A program made the translations under genes and the position numbers. The notes below the pieces were generated by a model. The model ran no database searches. It was not told the DNA's origin and saw only the letters and a list, made by a program, of their open reading frames with translations. From Primula veris (taxonomy: Eukaryota; Streptophyta; Magnoliopsida; Ericales; Primulaceae), in the NCBI GenBank assembly GCA_963682055.1, contig OY821740.1, forward strand, positions 35,360,795 to 35,424,794: 64,000 nucleotides of DNA. The letters are read 5' to 3'. Of this stretch, positions 45,341-59,200 are shown piece after piece. Positions within the stretch are counted from its first letter, which is position 1, and the number at the start of each line of letters is the position of its first letter.

Positions 45341-45558
45341 ATAGTAATACGTCTTACATACCCTTAAGAAACCGTATACTTATCACTAGATATGATTTTC
45401 GGTCACTTCTTTTTTTTGCATCCGCAATAAGGACTCATTCTATCGCTTAATAGTAATACGTCTTACATACCCTTAAGAAACCGTATACTTATCAGTTGAT
45501 ATGATTTTTGGTCACTTCTTTTTTTTGCCTCCGCAATAAGGACTCATTCTATCGCTTA
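45341..45558. repeat. 109-bp tandem duplication in the FQR1 promoter
   Basis: Two adjacent units start with ATAGTAATACGTCTTACATA at 45341 and 45450. They differ at a few bases (CACTAGATATG against CAGTTGATATG, TTTTCGG against TTTTTGG, GCATCC against GCCTCC). The second unit ends 128 bp before the TATA box. Confidence 0.85.
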
Positions 45559-45685
45559 AAATGAATGTTACAGTATAGTGGGTCAAATAGATTTATTATG
45601 AAATTTGAGGATTTTAGTGTATTCAAGCCAAAAGATTCTGATTGGATAGATGCCTCTAGACTTTTTTTAATCACTTCCATTGCAT

Positions 45686-45693
45686 TATAAATA
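45686..45693 (+). promoter_or_regulatory. TATA box of the FQR1 gene
   Basis: TATAAATA, 99 bp upstream of the ATG, with CTCTCCC-type pyrimidine sequence after it. Confidence 0.65.
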
Positions 45694-45791
45694 GGAAGAA
45701 GGCCTCTCCCCTAACTCACAAATACTTTTTTACAAGACACTCAACTAACAAAGTTGGCATAAAGAAAAGAATAGAAGATACAAATCTTCCA

Positions 45792-48629
45792 ATGGCCACC
45801 AAAGTCTATATTGTGTATGTTCTCCTCTTTCTCCATATATACTATATTGTTATAGGCATATCTAATATCTGTCTCTATCTTTTTTAAAGTTGATCTTTTT
45901 GGATATTGTACACAAATGTAGCCATTGTTGGAGATGAAGTTCATTTTTGACTGTCAAATTCTGTGTACACACATGATGAATATCATATAAGCATAGTTTA
46001 AAATAGTTGTAATACTTTGTTCCTATCCTATTAAGTTTGTAGCTCTAATATTGTCATTATGATAATTTTTGGAGATCATACCAGATAAATTAATAGTTAT
46101 GACTTGCCTAATTTATAGGGCTCAACTATTATTTTTACATGTTTGGAAACCATGTTGCATTTGAAAGTATAGGGTAAAATCGAAATTTGAAACTATGGGT
46201 CTGGTAAATAGCACATCACCGCCAACTTTATATTCTCCTTTGGAAACTAAAACAGATCAAACAAAGGAAAATATTACAAAATCAACGTAGCTAGTACAAT
46301 TTAAGAAGAGTTTAGTTTCTTTCCATCTTCTTTTTACATTTTATTAGATGATAATGGATATTGGTTCATAAGACTTCTTCTTAACTGGTGGTAGTGATGA
46401 TTTGATAGGGCATTAATTGGCAATAACAATAAAGAAGATAATTAGTTAATTACAACCACTAACATAATATATACATGGTCCAAGTCATTACCCATTACAC
46501 GAAACTTACTAAAAAATGTTTTCCAAATGGTGGAAACTAGTAATTATTAACAGTGATTAGGAGAAAGAAATTAACTACTTGTTTGATAAGAGAAATTACA
46601 AAATTATTATAATTATACCCTTTCTGAACTGATAATATGCAGATACTATTCCACATACGGACATGTTGCAAAATTGGCAGAAGAGATAAAGAAAGGAGCC
46701 GAATCAGTTGAAGGAGTAGAAGCCAAACTATGGCAGGTAGTAATTACTATTTCAGTTAGTATTAAATATTTGTAATATAAAGTTAAGAAATATTCATGGG
46801 CGCACATGTAAAATAGGTAACGTACAACCACTTTATCTACTGACTACGTAACCTTTTTAACCCATTAATCTTTAGTTCTTTTGATTGTACAAAAGTAGAC
46901 ATTATTATGTAGGAAAATGAAGACTAAAGCACGCGCAAGACCAACTTAATTTCTAACAACTTTTGGCTCTTCTTTTACATGATTATGTTGTGATGGTGTC
47001 TAAACTGTTTGCATTTGCTTACAAGACACTCATAATTAAAACGTTTACAGTAATCACACATAATTACCATTCAAACAAAAAATGATATCCGAGTACCTTG
47101 AAAGTGTATCATAATCCATAGACAATATAGATTTTATATTTTATTTTATTTTTTGAAAAAAAAGAAAAAAGAATACACTTTTATGTACAAAAAAAAAAAC
47201 TCTTTCAAGCTTAGCTTCTTTCACTAATATAAATGACTTAAACGCCATAATTAACTGGGATTCAAAAAGCTTGTTCTTAAGGAAGGCATTGATACTTGAA
47301 TTAGCGCACTTAATTATTGATAAATAGAGCTTGCTCCTGTTAAAAAAAGTGTAACTGAAATCACATACTAATTGAGATTATCGTACTATTGTCTTAATAC
47401 AATATATCTAGGCCTATCACTTTCCTTTATTAAAATATTATTGGCGACCACATTTGATCAGGTACCAGAAATTCTGTCAGAAGAAGTCCTTGCGAAGATG
47501 AGCGCACCACCAAAAAGTGATGTTCCGATTATAACGCCAAACGAGCTCACAGAGGCAGATGGTCTAATATTCGGTTTTCCAACTAGATTTGGAATGATGG
47601 CCGCTCAGTTCAAAGCGTTCATGGATTCGACCGGTGGTTTGTGGGGAACTCAGAAGCTTGCTGGAAAACCAGCTGGCATATTTTTCAGTACCGGGTCTCA
47701 AGGAGGCGGTCAAGAGACTACACCGTGAGTGTTTCTTAAATCTGAATTCTGTTTAGTTTGAAAAATTACTATAAAAAAAATTTGTACTTAAAAAGGTCTA
47801 TTAGCGTCTGTGCATGTTGGTTGTTTTGTTGCAACATTTAAGAAAATAAAATGTTCTGTAATTCTGAAAAAAAAAATCTATGAAGATTACCAGAAAAGTC
47901 TGATGAGACTAATTTGTATACATGGGTTGTGTTTGGTTGCAACATATAAGCAAATATAAATATTTATATCTTTTTATATCAGAAAAAAAAAAGACTAGGC
48001 TCATCACAGCTAGCCTATTCAGGAAAAAACTTGAAGTCCTCAACTTTTAAGCAAGTCAACTAAATGCCATCTAGCTTTTAAGTAAAAAAAATGTTTGCTA
48101 ATAAGCTACAGTCAAACAATACTTCTATTAAGGGTTATTTTCTACACTATAGACAAGATAAGGTTTATTTTTGTAATCAAGATAAGTTGATAGTTTACTG
48201 ATTTTATTTTTGCTAATGAGGACAGTGGAACTGAATGAAAAAGAAAGAGAAAACATTCTGCAGATAGAAAGGAAACTAATCATCTCATATAATATGAGAG
48301 ATACTTCTTTTTCCCCAAAAAATATTCAAACATTGGTTCTTTTTACAGTAATTTATGATAACCGATAACCGTGCCGCGCTTGTTATATTATACACAGATT
48401 GACCGCGATTACGCAATTGGTTCACCATGGTATGATCTTTGTGCCAATTGGTTACACATTTGGAGCTGGTATGTTTGAGATGAATGAAGTGAAAGGTGGG
48501 TCCCCCTATGGTGCAGGAACCTACGCCGGAGACGGTTCACGACAACCCTCTGAGCTTGAGCTCGGCCAAGCTTTCCACCAAGGAAAATACACTGCTGCCG
48601 TTGCCAAGAAACTCAAGAAATCCGATTAA
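45792..48629 (+). CDS. FQR1: NAD(P)H:quinone oxidoreductase, flavodoxin-like (FQR1 type)
   Basis: Four exons, 45792-45814, 46643-46736, 47462-47724 and 48398-48629, encode 203 residues, matching the usual family length of about 204. The first exon is only 23 bp (MATKVYIV). It transfers two electrons from NAD(P)H to quinones through FMN, avoiding semiquinones, and is cytosolic or plasma-membrane associated. Motifs: [13 protein letters not shown] at the N-terminus is the FMN phosphate loop, [18 protein letters not shown] binds flavin, [12 protein letters not shown] is the second flavin loop, then [11 protein letters not shown] and [22 protein letters not shown]. The frame is intact. In Arabidopsis this is an auxin-induced early gene; nothing here proves the same control. 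Confidence 0.93.
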
Positions 48630-48877
48630 CTTTTGGTTTGTTTCAAACGATGTTATTCTAGTTCTGGTCTGTTGCGATATAATCATGTTGGTATCTTTTA
48701 ATGCTTCTATTTTCCTTATCGAATCACTTCATGGGTAGGGAAATCAAATGTTTGAAAATCGTTTTGAAAGATTATCTTTTGGTGCATTATGTCAGCATTG
48801 TTCCTTAGATCTTGAAGTTAAGTTTATTTCCCAATTTAGTGTTGTTTTCTTTTGCGTTATTGATGTCACAAGTATGC

Positions 48878-48883
48878 AATAAA
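48878..48883 (+). terminator. Candidate poly(A) signal of FQR1
   Basis: AATAAA 249 bp after the stop, in CAATAAAAGAAAA context. Confidence 0.4.
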
Positions 48884-50096
48884 AGAAAATTTCTGGACTA
48901 GGTCGAGCTATTCTTATCTTCAAAAGAATCCTGACAATCGAACAAGAAATTGAGGCAATATTTTTTAATCATGTTAAAAGAAGACAAATCTTTTATTGCA
49001 ACTGTATATCATCCATTTGTATTCCCGGTAGTATTATAAATATGATGTGAATATGCTTAATGCATACAACTTACTATAGCACCTATTGGAATGCTAAGCC
49101 TTTTTGGCTAAATGTAGTTTTTGTACTATATATCTTTTGAGGCACTTAGTGAAGGAGAGCGAAACATGACAATTGACAACCTATTTTTAAAGTGTGTGAT
49201 AACATCGTTAAATTCCAGTTTACGGCGACCTCGCATTTAGGTGTAATGAACCAAACTCTTCCACTAGCCTAATCATATCATTACTTTTTTAGTAAACAGA
49301 ACCTTTTCTAGAGTGGAACCAACTGTTTTGGATCACCCACCCTAGCGCATTGAAAATCACGGAACTGTTGCCACAAAAAGGCTCAATTTATTACGAGAAA
49401 AATTGAACGGGTTTAGTCAAGTTCCGTGGGAATATGGTGAGCGTGAAAATAATTTCGTTAAGAATGGGATGAGAAAGAGTTCACTTTCTCAAGGATTGGG
49501 TACAACAGGTGAAAGATTGGATTGCGGGATTATCTTTGAGATTGGTCCGGGAATGATCTTGAGATTATCTTATTGCATAGTTTCTTAACTGGTGAACCGG
49601 TTGGAGAAGGTTTCCATTTGAGACTTAAAACCATTACAATTTACAACCTGGTGATAGTCTCGAACATTCATGTTTTTCATTATTTAGTCCGTTTGGTAAC
49701 TAGTAGTATAAAATGTCATTTTTTTCTACTGTGAATAAAAAAAACAGTTGATAATATTTTAATATAGCTAAAAAGTATACTTTTGAGAGAGAGACTTTCC
49801 TTTTGAACAAGGCAGATTTTTTTATTTATTGATTATCTATTAACGTATTTTGTGAAAAAACTAAAACATATAGCATCTTTTTGTAATTTGAATAGTAAAA
49901 AGTACTAGATAATGGTGCAATAGCTGAAAAGAACTCTTTTAACACAAAAAAGATATATGAATAAAATTGCTTTCAGATTTAAATTATACTTCAATGTTAA
50001 ACAATAGCATCTTCTTTAAGCAACATATTTATAATTTAATACTAAAATCAACCACATAGCAAAAATTGTCCAGAAAGTGCAAAAAGAAAAAAAACA
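48884..50096. other. Intergenic region between FQR1 and the VOZ-fusion gene
   Basis: The two genes converge here. No other gene is seen; a 61-codon frame at 49403-49588 has no recognisable feature. Confidence 0.35.
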
Positions 50097-50102
50097 TTTA
50101 TT
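50097..50102 (-). terminator. Candidate poly(A) signal of the Agenet-VOZ-DUF724 gene
   Basis: AATAAA on the minus strand, 187 bp past the TAA. Confidence 0.35.
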
Positions 50103-50288
50103 TCTCTCGATTTAAATTCCCTGTGCCAAAATTCAATAAGACAACCCTAATCACGAAATCCATTTTACAATTACAAACCTACATCTAAAAAGAACAGTAT
50201 GTTCCTCAACAAATACATATACACTATCATCATCACATTGTATGCACCATAAGGTAACAAAAAAGTAAGGTGTGCAATAAATATAGAA

Positions 50289-53200
50289 TTACCACTGGGT
50301 AGCTACCATTTCTTCAAAATCAAATTTTATTCTATTCACACGATCATTTATGTTATTCAACAATGATCGACTAGCTTCGGTAGCAGAAGCTCTTATCTCC
50401 ATTTTCGACATAGCAGCTACACGTTTCTCTCCTAACTCTTTCAACAACTTATCCATCTCATCCACATCTTCATTGATCTTCCTCTTCTTTTTCTTTAACT
50501 CCATAACTTGGCTTTCTTGTTCTAAGGATTTTAATCGGTCACGGATATTTCTCACATCAAACCCATTTTCTTCTAAGGCGATAAGATTCTCTAAACACTT
50601 TTCTTTGGAGCTTCTTAGCGTTTCAATTCCCATCTCTGTCAATTTTTTTACGATGTTCGAGAAGGTTACCATTTGACTTAAAGCTACTCCTTCACGACAA
50701 TATTCATCGACATTTTCTAACGAACGGAAATGCGGTTTCTGAGGAAATAATCGAAATTCTTCCATTGACTCGATGGTGTCCCATAAGGAAAGGGTCTTTT
50801 TGAAAGGGAGAACTTGATTCACATCATGATCAATGCCAGGTGTGCTAGTATCTGCAACATTATGAACTTCAGTCTCTTTAGAAGAGGTGCCACCTAAGAA
50901 AATATGCTATACATTAGTTGTGAAAACAAAACAATAGATAGAAGCTGAGAATATAAAAGGTTCTAAATTTTCAGAAATAGCCCCTTTTCCATAACCCTAT
51001 TGATGCATCTAGACGATTATTCTTCGTACAAGGATGGCTTTTGAGTTTATGAAAATGTTATTTTAAATGAAATGGTTCTTTGACGGATGTAAACAGAGAA
51101 AAGTGAGCCATATTCCCAGACAAGGAAATAGAGTTCAAATTTTAATTAAGAGTTTCTGTAACAAACTTGACCATTACCAATTTTGAGTTTTAAGAAACAC
51201 TAAATCTTGAAAGGGGAACGGTTTAGACCTAGTTTTTTAAAACATAATGCCAAACAATTTATCAACTTTCAAAATAAAACTTGCCAACCAACCCTCCAGG
51301 TCTAAAATAAAACAAGGAAGAATCCAAAATAAAACTACTTTCCTCCACTCAAATTGTATCTGAAAAACCGTCATTAATACGACAACAAATCACCGGTCAG
51401 CAAAAAAATTATAAAATACTACACTTACCATCAACAGATAAATCTGGTGATTCAAAACATGGGTTCTCACTCCTCTTTAGTCGTTTTCTTACATAATGCT
51501 TCACTGGTTTAGCACTTGACATAACACAGCTATCATTTTCAATATGTAATTCCATCATATTCCTTGATTCCAATAATTCCTGGGACATTCTCACCTGGTC
51601 AGTCAAGCTATTTTCCTCGTTCTCCTGCATATCAAAACCATCAATATCACCATCAGTAAGTAATGCAAGCGATAAACAAATTTAAAATCCTTTCATCAAA
51701 TAATATCTGACAGCTGTTTATTTATTCAATTACGATAAGAGCAACTGGGCCAAAAAAGAAAGAGAAGGAAGAATTATAGGCCTTGTATTGCTACTATTTT
51801 ATGCAGTATACTATATACCAGAGTATATAGTATACTGCATAAAATAGATTCAGTACATCAGCCAAACCAGCAAAAACAGATTTTTAAAGAATATAACAAG
51901 AACTCCAATGTATATAATAATTCTCTATGGCTATAAACATATTCTATGACTCTAAATGACACAAAATTTGAGAATAATTAAAAAGAAGATAAATGTAAGC
52001 TGTGACCTCATTCAGATCATATATGTACATAGTGAACAGTATTAAGTTCTCTGCATATTCATTTTTCCTCTTGTTCTGTGTGATACTTACCAGATATAAA
52101 ACTCAGTTAACGATAACAATAAAAAAAATGTGGTAAAAAGAAATGGCGGGAGAAACACTTGTCAAAGATAAAGAACACTGAATGAAATAAAAACGAAGAT
52201 CCAAGTTGAAGGAAATATAACGAACAATATTATCAAAATACGCGACCAGATTCTAACCTCGATAATAAGTCTTGCTGGAAAATTCCCTCCACCATTTTGA
52301 TCAAAGATAAATGTCCCAGATCTCTCTAATGATAACTGACAAGGACTACCATGTTGAGGGCTTATTGTCTCATCAATAGTTAAATCAATGAAGATAGGAG
52401 CAATACCTCCTGTTTCACTGTCTTCTTCTTCCCTTTCTTCAACAGCTCTTACACCTACATTCATCATTAGCCTTGGTAAGTGAGCAATAAAGAGATATAC
52501 AATGCTGAATGATAGAAGCACCCTCTCTGTTCCTTTATGATAGGAACAAAAATCAACAAGAAAGGGGAAAATAGAGATTCACTCACAAAAAACTAAAAAA
52601 CAAAAACTTGAGTGGTCTATACGTTCCCATATTTATTTACCCTGTATAGGAAGTTAAAAACAAGAAAGAGAAACATAGAGAGTATAATATATATACACAA
52701 AATGAAAGAAGTGGTGATTGTTAAAAAACTTTGAGAAAAGAGGGTTAAGATGAGCTTTGATTTTGGAAACACTAAACCATTAAAAACTAAGGTGTTTTGA
52801 TTTCCTGAACTAGCATTTGAAAACTGAATGACCTTAAGAATCAGCTTAAGAAAACTACTATCTTCTGACCACAAATACTCAAACAAACAAGAAGTATTGT
52901 ATAATGAAATTACTTTCCTCCATTACTTAATTTTTTTTCTCTCGTCACTAAAATGTACACACCAATAAAGCAATAACAAGAGACACATACCATCAACAAT
53001 AGAATATGGAGATTCAATAGGTATTTTAATCCTACTTCTTGGCTCTGATAGTCCTGGGGACGTTTCTCTCAGCTTACTCAACCTGTTCTCCATGCTCTCC
53101 TGGAAAAAGAGAGAAAACCCATCAATCAATATGCAAGTTCTAAACATCTAGTTTAATTTCTTCATTTATTAACATGAAATAAAGCAAGTGGCGATTAATG

Positions 53201-56200
53201 ATCCGAAAAGAGAGGGGAGAAACGCTCTGTTGATAATGTGCCAACAAAATTTTGAGTTTTTAAATCTTGCACAATTTGAGAAATTTTATAATTTTAATCT
53301 TGCCATTGGAAATAAAATTCAATTCTCAACTGAAAGAAATAATTCAATATGGTTAGGAGATCAGATAGTTAATTCTGCCCTAAATTGAATTAACCAGAAT
53401 CAAAGTCAATGAGATGGGTACAGCTGAAAAAGACCATAAGAAAGCAAGAGTGAAAAACGCAAAAAAAAAAAAGCTTTCCAAGGTCCAAGAGGCGTAAATG
53501 AAGTTCCCATTCAAGGAAATATAGTGATCAATTTATTGACAGAAGTGAGGTGAAACCAGTTAAACTATAAAATACTAAGTAAGCTACAGTATAACTACTC
53601 TTCAATAGATTTATTTAGCAAAAAATATCATTCATTTCTAACCTCGATAATAAGTCCTGCAGAAACATTCCCTTGACAATTTTGATCACTGATAAATGTC
53701 TGAGATCGCTCGGGCGGAAATTGACAAGGAATGTCGTGTTGAGGGGTTCTCATCCCATTAATAGGTAACTCATTAAGGATAGGAGAACTATCCTCCATTT
53801 CAAAATCCGACTCTTCTGTTCTTTCAGCACTTCTTACGCCTGGATAGCGCTCATTACCTGTCATTCATAAATGCGCTCAGCTATATTACGGCAACATACC
53901 GATACAATGTATATACACATAGATTCCTGAATTTGAAACTTACTCAAAGTAAAATAAATGGTTTTGAATAAAATATTATATCTAGATATATAAGGAGAAA
54001 GAGGGAGCTTGTTCCAAAGCAACAAGAAAAAGAAGTCTGGAGATGAATTCAAGATTTAAGAACACTAAAAGCATCGACAAAAAAGTGCAGTTTCAAAACT
54101 CACATTTTTTATGTCGATGTAATTTGCCTAGTTTTTTCAAAACTGGATTACCAACATATTTTCACAGAACCGGAAAACTTCTCCGGTGAAATTACTTTCC
54201 TCAATTTTGGCTTCAAAGAACTTCATCATTAAAGAAAAAGAAATCGCCAGTAACAAATAAAACTAAAGTTTACACTTACCATCAGTAGGAATTTCCATCT
54301 GCTTCTCTAAATAAGCGACTGAATCATTTGGTGATTTACCCTTTGTACTCTTTTTATCACACACGCGCTTATATTCCAATCTGTATAACACACAAGCATT
54401 GAAATTGAAGATTTCGTATTCGTAAAGGTGCCATTCGAATCCTTTATTCGGTTGTGGGTCCATATAATAAGATTTCTTTTGCGCATTAAATTCATTCATT
54501 ACTTGCTTTCTGGACTCATGCCACCCGCGCCCTTGATGATCAGGAAGTGACAATTGCTTCCTATTCCCATGCTTAAAGGCTTTGCGAGGCTTATCAAAAA
54601 AGAGCCAATCTCTAACAGTTTCATTTTCATGTACATTTATATCAAAGAGCTCTGCAATAGAAAAGTCACAATATGAGCAAATAACTTATTTTTATATTGA
54701 ATAAACTGCAAAGAAAATAGAATAACAACTCATGTTTGCTTTCCCATGTAACAATGCACATGCCCGATACTATTACTTGAATCCTGGCGCTACAGCTTAT
54801 AAATCATACCGCCTAACAAGCAGCGCCGGGAACTTTATGCAGCGTTCACCGCAAACAAGTTTATCTAATTTTTGAAAAAATATTTTGTAAAATTATTTCG
54901 AAAAAAACACTTGTAAAAAAAAAGAGAAAAAACTGGTGCATGACTGGTTTGTGTTGTTTAGAAGTCTTTATAGCGTTTGTCGACATGTTAGAATAAATAA
55001 TTAAAAATACAGGCTCTAGCACAGACATGTTAAAGAAAAATAACGACTAATCTGAAAAATATATAGTAATGAATAAAAAAATTGAATTTATTCTAACAAG
55101 ATCAGCAAGAAAATATCAAACACAGGTATGTTCAATTAAATTAAAGAGAAATTTGGCAGTTATCACAAATAAACCAGGGAAATAAAGGAATAGGTGAATA
55201 TAAATCATTAACAACCACTAAGGGCTGTAAAACGAACTAAACCGAACGAATGCATGCCGGATCTGTCCGTGTTTGTTCGTTAACTCAGAATGTTTATTCA
55301 TGTTTGGTTCATGTTTGTTTATTCATGAATGAATACTAACCAAACACTTGATGAGCGAACCGCTATTTGTTCATGAACGGTTCACTAACAACATAAGTCT
55401 TACGAATTGAATCTAAACTCGGTTACAAAGCTATATATATTATCGCCACAACATCAATTTTTATATATGCCTACATATGTTTTAAATTTCTCAGCCATTG
55501 GACTTTCTCAGTATCTAAATGACGCTCTTTATTTGTAAACATGGTTTATATGCGGAATTTTTTCATGGATTTACAAGATTTTTCCGTCTAGTAAAATTTA
55601 TGCCATACATCATTCTTTATCTACTAATACATATTGTAATCTATAATCCTAATGAATTTAACATATTTACGAATTTTCAACGGACGGAGCTCTTAACGAA
55701 TGAACATGTCCATCTTCCGTTCGTTTACTTAACAAACGTTGAATTTCTTTTTATATTCAGTTCCTTTATTTAACGAACAAACACGAAACAAGCTGTTAAC
55801 AAAACGAACAGAATGTTCATGAACACTTCGGTTCATTTACAGCCCTAGCAACCATCGTATTTCACGAGAAGTGGCCAGAGAAGGTCTCACCAAAGCATCA
55901 AATCTGTACTTTTCTAAATGGGCTTTATAGTCCACTTGTCTCCCAAGTATACACAAATTAGAAACGGGCATCTGAAGGTAGAAAGTACTTCCAAACGGCT
56001 ACCAAATTGCCCCTCAATAGTAGATTTACTACATCGACGATGTTTTTTTTTAATGAACACTACTTTCTAAGGCATATTCCACTAGTTTTGTACACTAAGT
56101 CATTAACCTATCACCATCTGATAATTAGCACACAAAAAAATCAAAATTCACAAATAGGGCAACAATATACAAAAGGTCAGAATATTGACGCACCAACCTA

Positions 56201-59200
56201 CAAAAAAATCACAATTTGGATACCAATCTACACAAAATTGAACAACTAGTGCACCATCCTACCAAAAGGTTAAGTATTAATGTTAAATTTAATAATTGTT
56301 TGATTTTGTTTAAATTAGTGAACTACATCAGCGTAATCGAACATTAAAACATACTTAGTTTTTTGTAGTGGAGACTGAGACATTCTAACACAGTGTACTA
56401 ACATGTGTATAAATTAGTGAACTACATCAGCGTAATCGAACATTAAAACATACTTAGTTTTTTGTAGTGGAGACTGAGACATTCTAACACAGTGTACTAA
56501 CATGTGTATAAATTATGAATTTCAATAGTATGAACAAGAGTGATAAGTCTTCCTTCTATTTTGAGAAAAGAAACTTTACCAGGAGCATTCCATGGGCACT
56601 TAGCAGTAGAAGCTCTCTCACACTCTGGAATACCAACATCTTTATTCTCTGCTTTTGCATTTAATACCGCATAAAACAAACTTTCTTTTACACCAGTTCC
56701 ACCAGGCCTTAGAACCGGGTTCATGCCAAGTGTCCCTTCTTTCAATGCCAGATCAGCATGATGGTTACTACAATGATCAAATCCTTGAGCTGACGGCCGA
56801 GTACAATCCCAAAGCGAGCATTTTTGGCCCATCAAAGGACTCTTTATTACACCCGTATTGCTCTCGTGACCTGCATTATCATTCATAAATACACTCAGCC
56901 ATATATTATGTATGTACATAGAATCCTGAATTCAGAGAAAATAAGTATGGTACCATTTGTTAAAGGCTTGATGACTTTTGGTGGTCTTTCACTTCTTGAC
57001 ACAATTGTTGGATTTTTTAGGGAAGGTTCACTGCTTTTCTTCTCTTTCATCTGATGCATCAGAAAAAAGAAAATTTCTCATCAATGAGACAATGACCATT
57101 GAATAACAGAAAATGAACAAGGATTAAAGCAAAATTGATATAATGTAAAAGAATGTTACCACTTGTTTACTTGACAACTTTGAACTCATTGTATCGGTGT
57201 CGCATGCAGTGGAAGTTGGGACCTCTACTACATTAACTGTTTTAATTTTCTTTGAAAGCCTCAAATTTGAAGCATCATTTTCATCATCCCTGGACTGTTA
57301 AACAAATACATCATTTATCACTTGGCTTGCTTCGCACACCAAAGTAAAGAAATTCTTAAATTGTCAAAACATTTTCAAGTGAGACGGGAAAACAAAATAC
57401 AGATCGTGAATAGAACAAAGAAAACTAAATCAGGAGTCATAATAATCCAATTAAACTCTTTATAAAAACTGCTGAGTAACCGATGTTGAAAAACTCTTTA
57501 ATCAGTGAAGAACTACCGTAATTTAGGTTATTGGTCAATTATCATCCAACATCAACGACATAGCTATTTAGTAGAGGTAGCAATGCAATTGCATTATTAA
57601 CATTTTAATTGGGGATAAAATCCATAAAAAGGTGGCGAAAAACTAAAAAATAATATCTTATTTTAAGCTTTGGCTGCCTTCATTTAGCTTTTTTATTCAA
57701 AACACTTGTTTTTTATAGGCAAGAAAAGCTGCCTAGCCAAACAACACTTGCCTCTTTAAAGCAAAAGGCTACAAAAAAAAAAAAGGTTGATGCCACACGT
57801 GTTCTTTGAAGAAAATTAAACATTACCAAAACATGACATAATCAAATCCTATGTAAGCGAAAGCCTAGTTGAAAAAAAAACAGACTGAACTGAATACCTA
57901 CCTTAGAAGCATCTATCCATCTGCCGTCAACCCAATCCATGTGCGGTCTCAATTTGTACTTACCGAATAATTTTGTTTTTTTCCGATTAAATGAAACCAC
58001 AAATCTGTTATCGGGATATTCTTGGATGATTTTACCACGTGTCCAAGCACACCCATGGAAAGCATCCACCATGTCTAGCAATACGAAACTTTTGCTCTTG
58101 CTCTTGCGTTGTGGTGGTTTAGGTCGAATATGAGGTAAACTAACAGTTGCACTATGCGGCGAAATCTCTTGACCTTTTTTACACATGAAATGCACCAAAT
58201 AAGAATTATCTGGAAAACTTTTTAGCACAGTTGCAGGGAACCAAACGTTGTAATTGTCTTTCTCGAAAGACACTTCCACGCTGTCTCTAACAGTAAACTG
58301 CAATTCTGCTGCCCTATTCTATAAAAAAATGAAATATAAAATGATCATGAAAAGGCATAGAATCCGGACACTCACATCATGATTAAGATTCAACTACATA
58401 AAATGTCACAGTATTTCCTCAACAACAGTAAAAGAGTGTAATGCAGCATAACCTAAAATATTTGTTAGACAACTGACAACCTAAACAATGATAAGGGGCT
58501 GCATGAAATCTAAAGATTAAAATTATGTGGCGAAAAACTGTCACCAGATTCTAACCTCGATAATATTTCTCTCCGGAATGCTGCCTTGATTATTTTGAGT
58601 AATGACAAATGTCTGTTCTCCTTCTGGAGGGGACTCACACGGAATATTACACTGAGGGCTTATCGTCTCATCACAAGTTAAATCAATAAGGATAGGAGCA
58701 ATATCTTCCGTTTCACAATCTCTTCCTTCAGAAGTTCTTACACCTGCAATATCTTTCGCAAATGAGCTCAGCTATAAAATGTACATACAAAGCAGCTGTA
58801 AATTATTCAAGGTAAAGTACAAGTAACCCCAATACATGTACAGCAGATGGTCTGCAAATAATACCCAGATAGTTCCAATTTTACAATTAACTCTTATGTA
58901 CAATCTAAGTTTTGTAAAATGGCATAACTTTGTCACGGTAAGTTCGTTTCACATTATTTTTCAATATATGCGCATTGTTCTTTGGTATCTAGTGATTAAA
59001 AAAATTATTTTTATTCAAGCAGATATGCGATAAAAAACAAAAACAATCAACACAGCAAACGATTTTTACCAGAAAATAAATAAATGGTGTAAATTGTGTT
59101 GGTAGTTTGCATTGAATAGTTATCGACAAATGCATAAAACAGAAAACAATATATACTAAATGAACAATCAAATGCAATGATATGCAACTTTAAAAGCGGA

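Larger units (their letters stand above)
54280..56870 (-). other. Two exons carrying the VOZ domain inside the Agenet/DUF724 gene
   Basis: Exon 12 (56870-56580) starts with a host-like GHESNTGV, similar to GNGSNAGL at the start of exon 6, then passes into VOZ at [10 protein letters not shown]. Exon 13 (54651-54280) continues at [26 protein letters not shown] and ends [22 protein letters not shown] also occurs in exon 7. The 1.9-kb intron between them holds a hAT-like MITE and a 99-bp tandem duplication. Both exons begin and end in phase 1, so the pair fits the cassette without shifting the frame. Confidence 0.85.
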
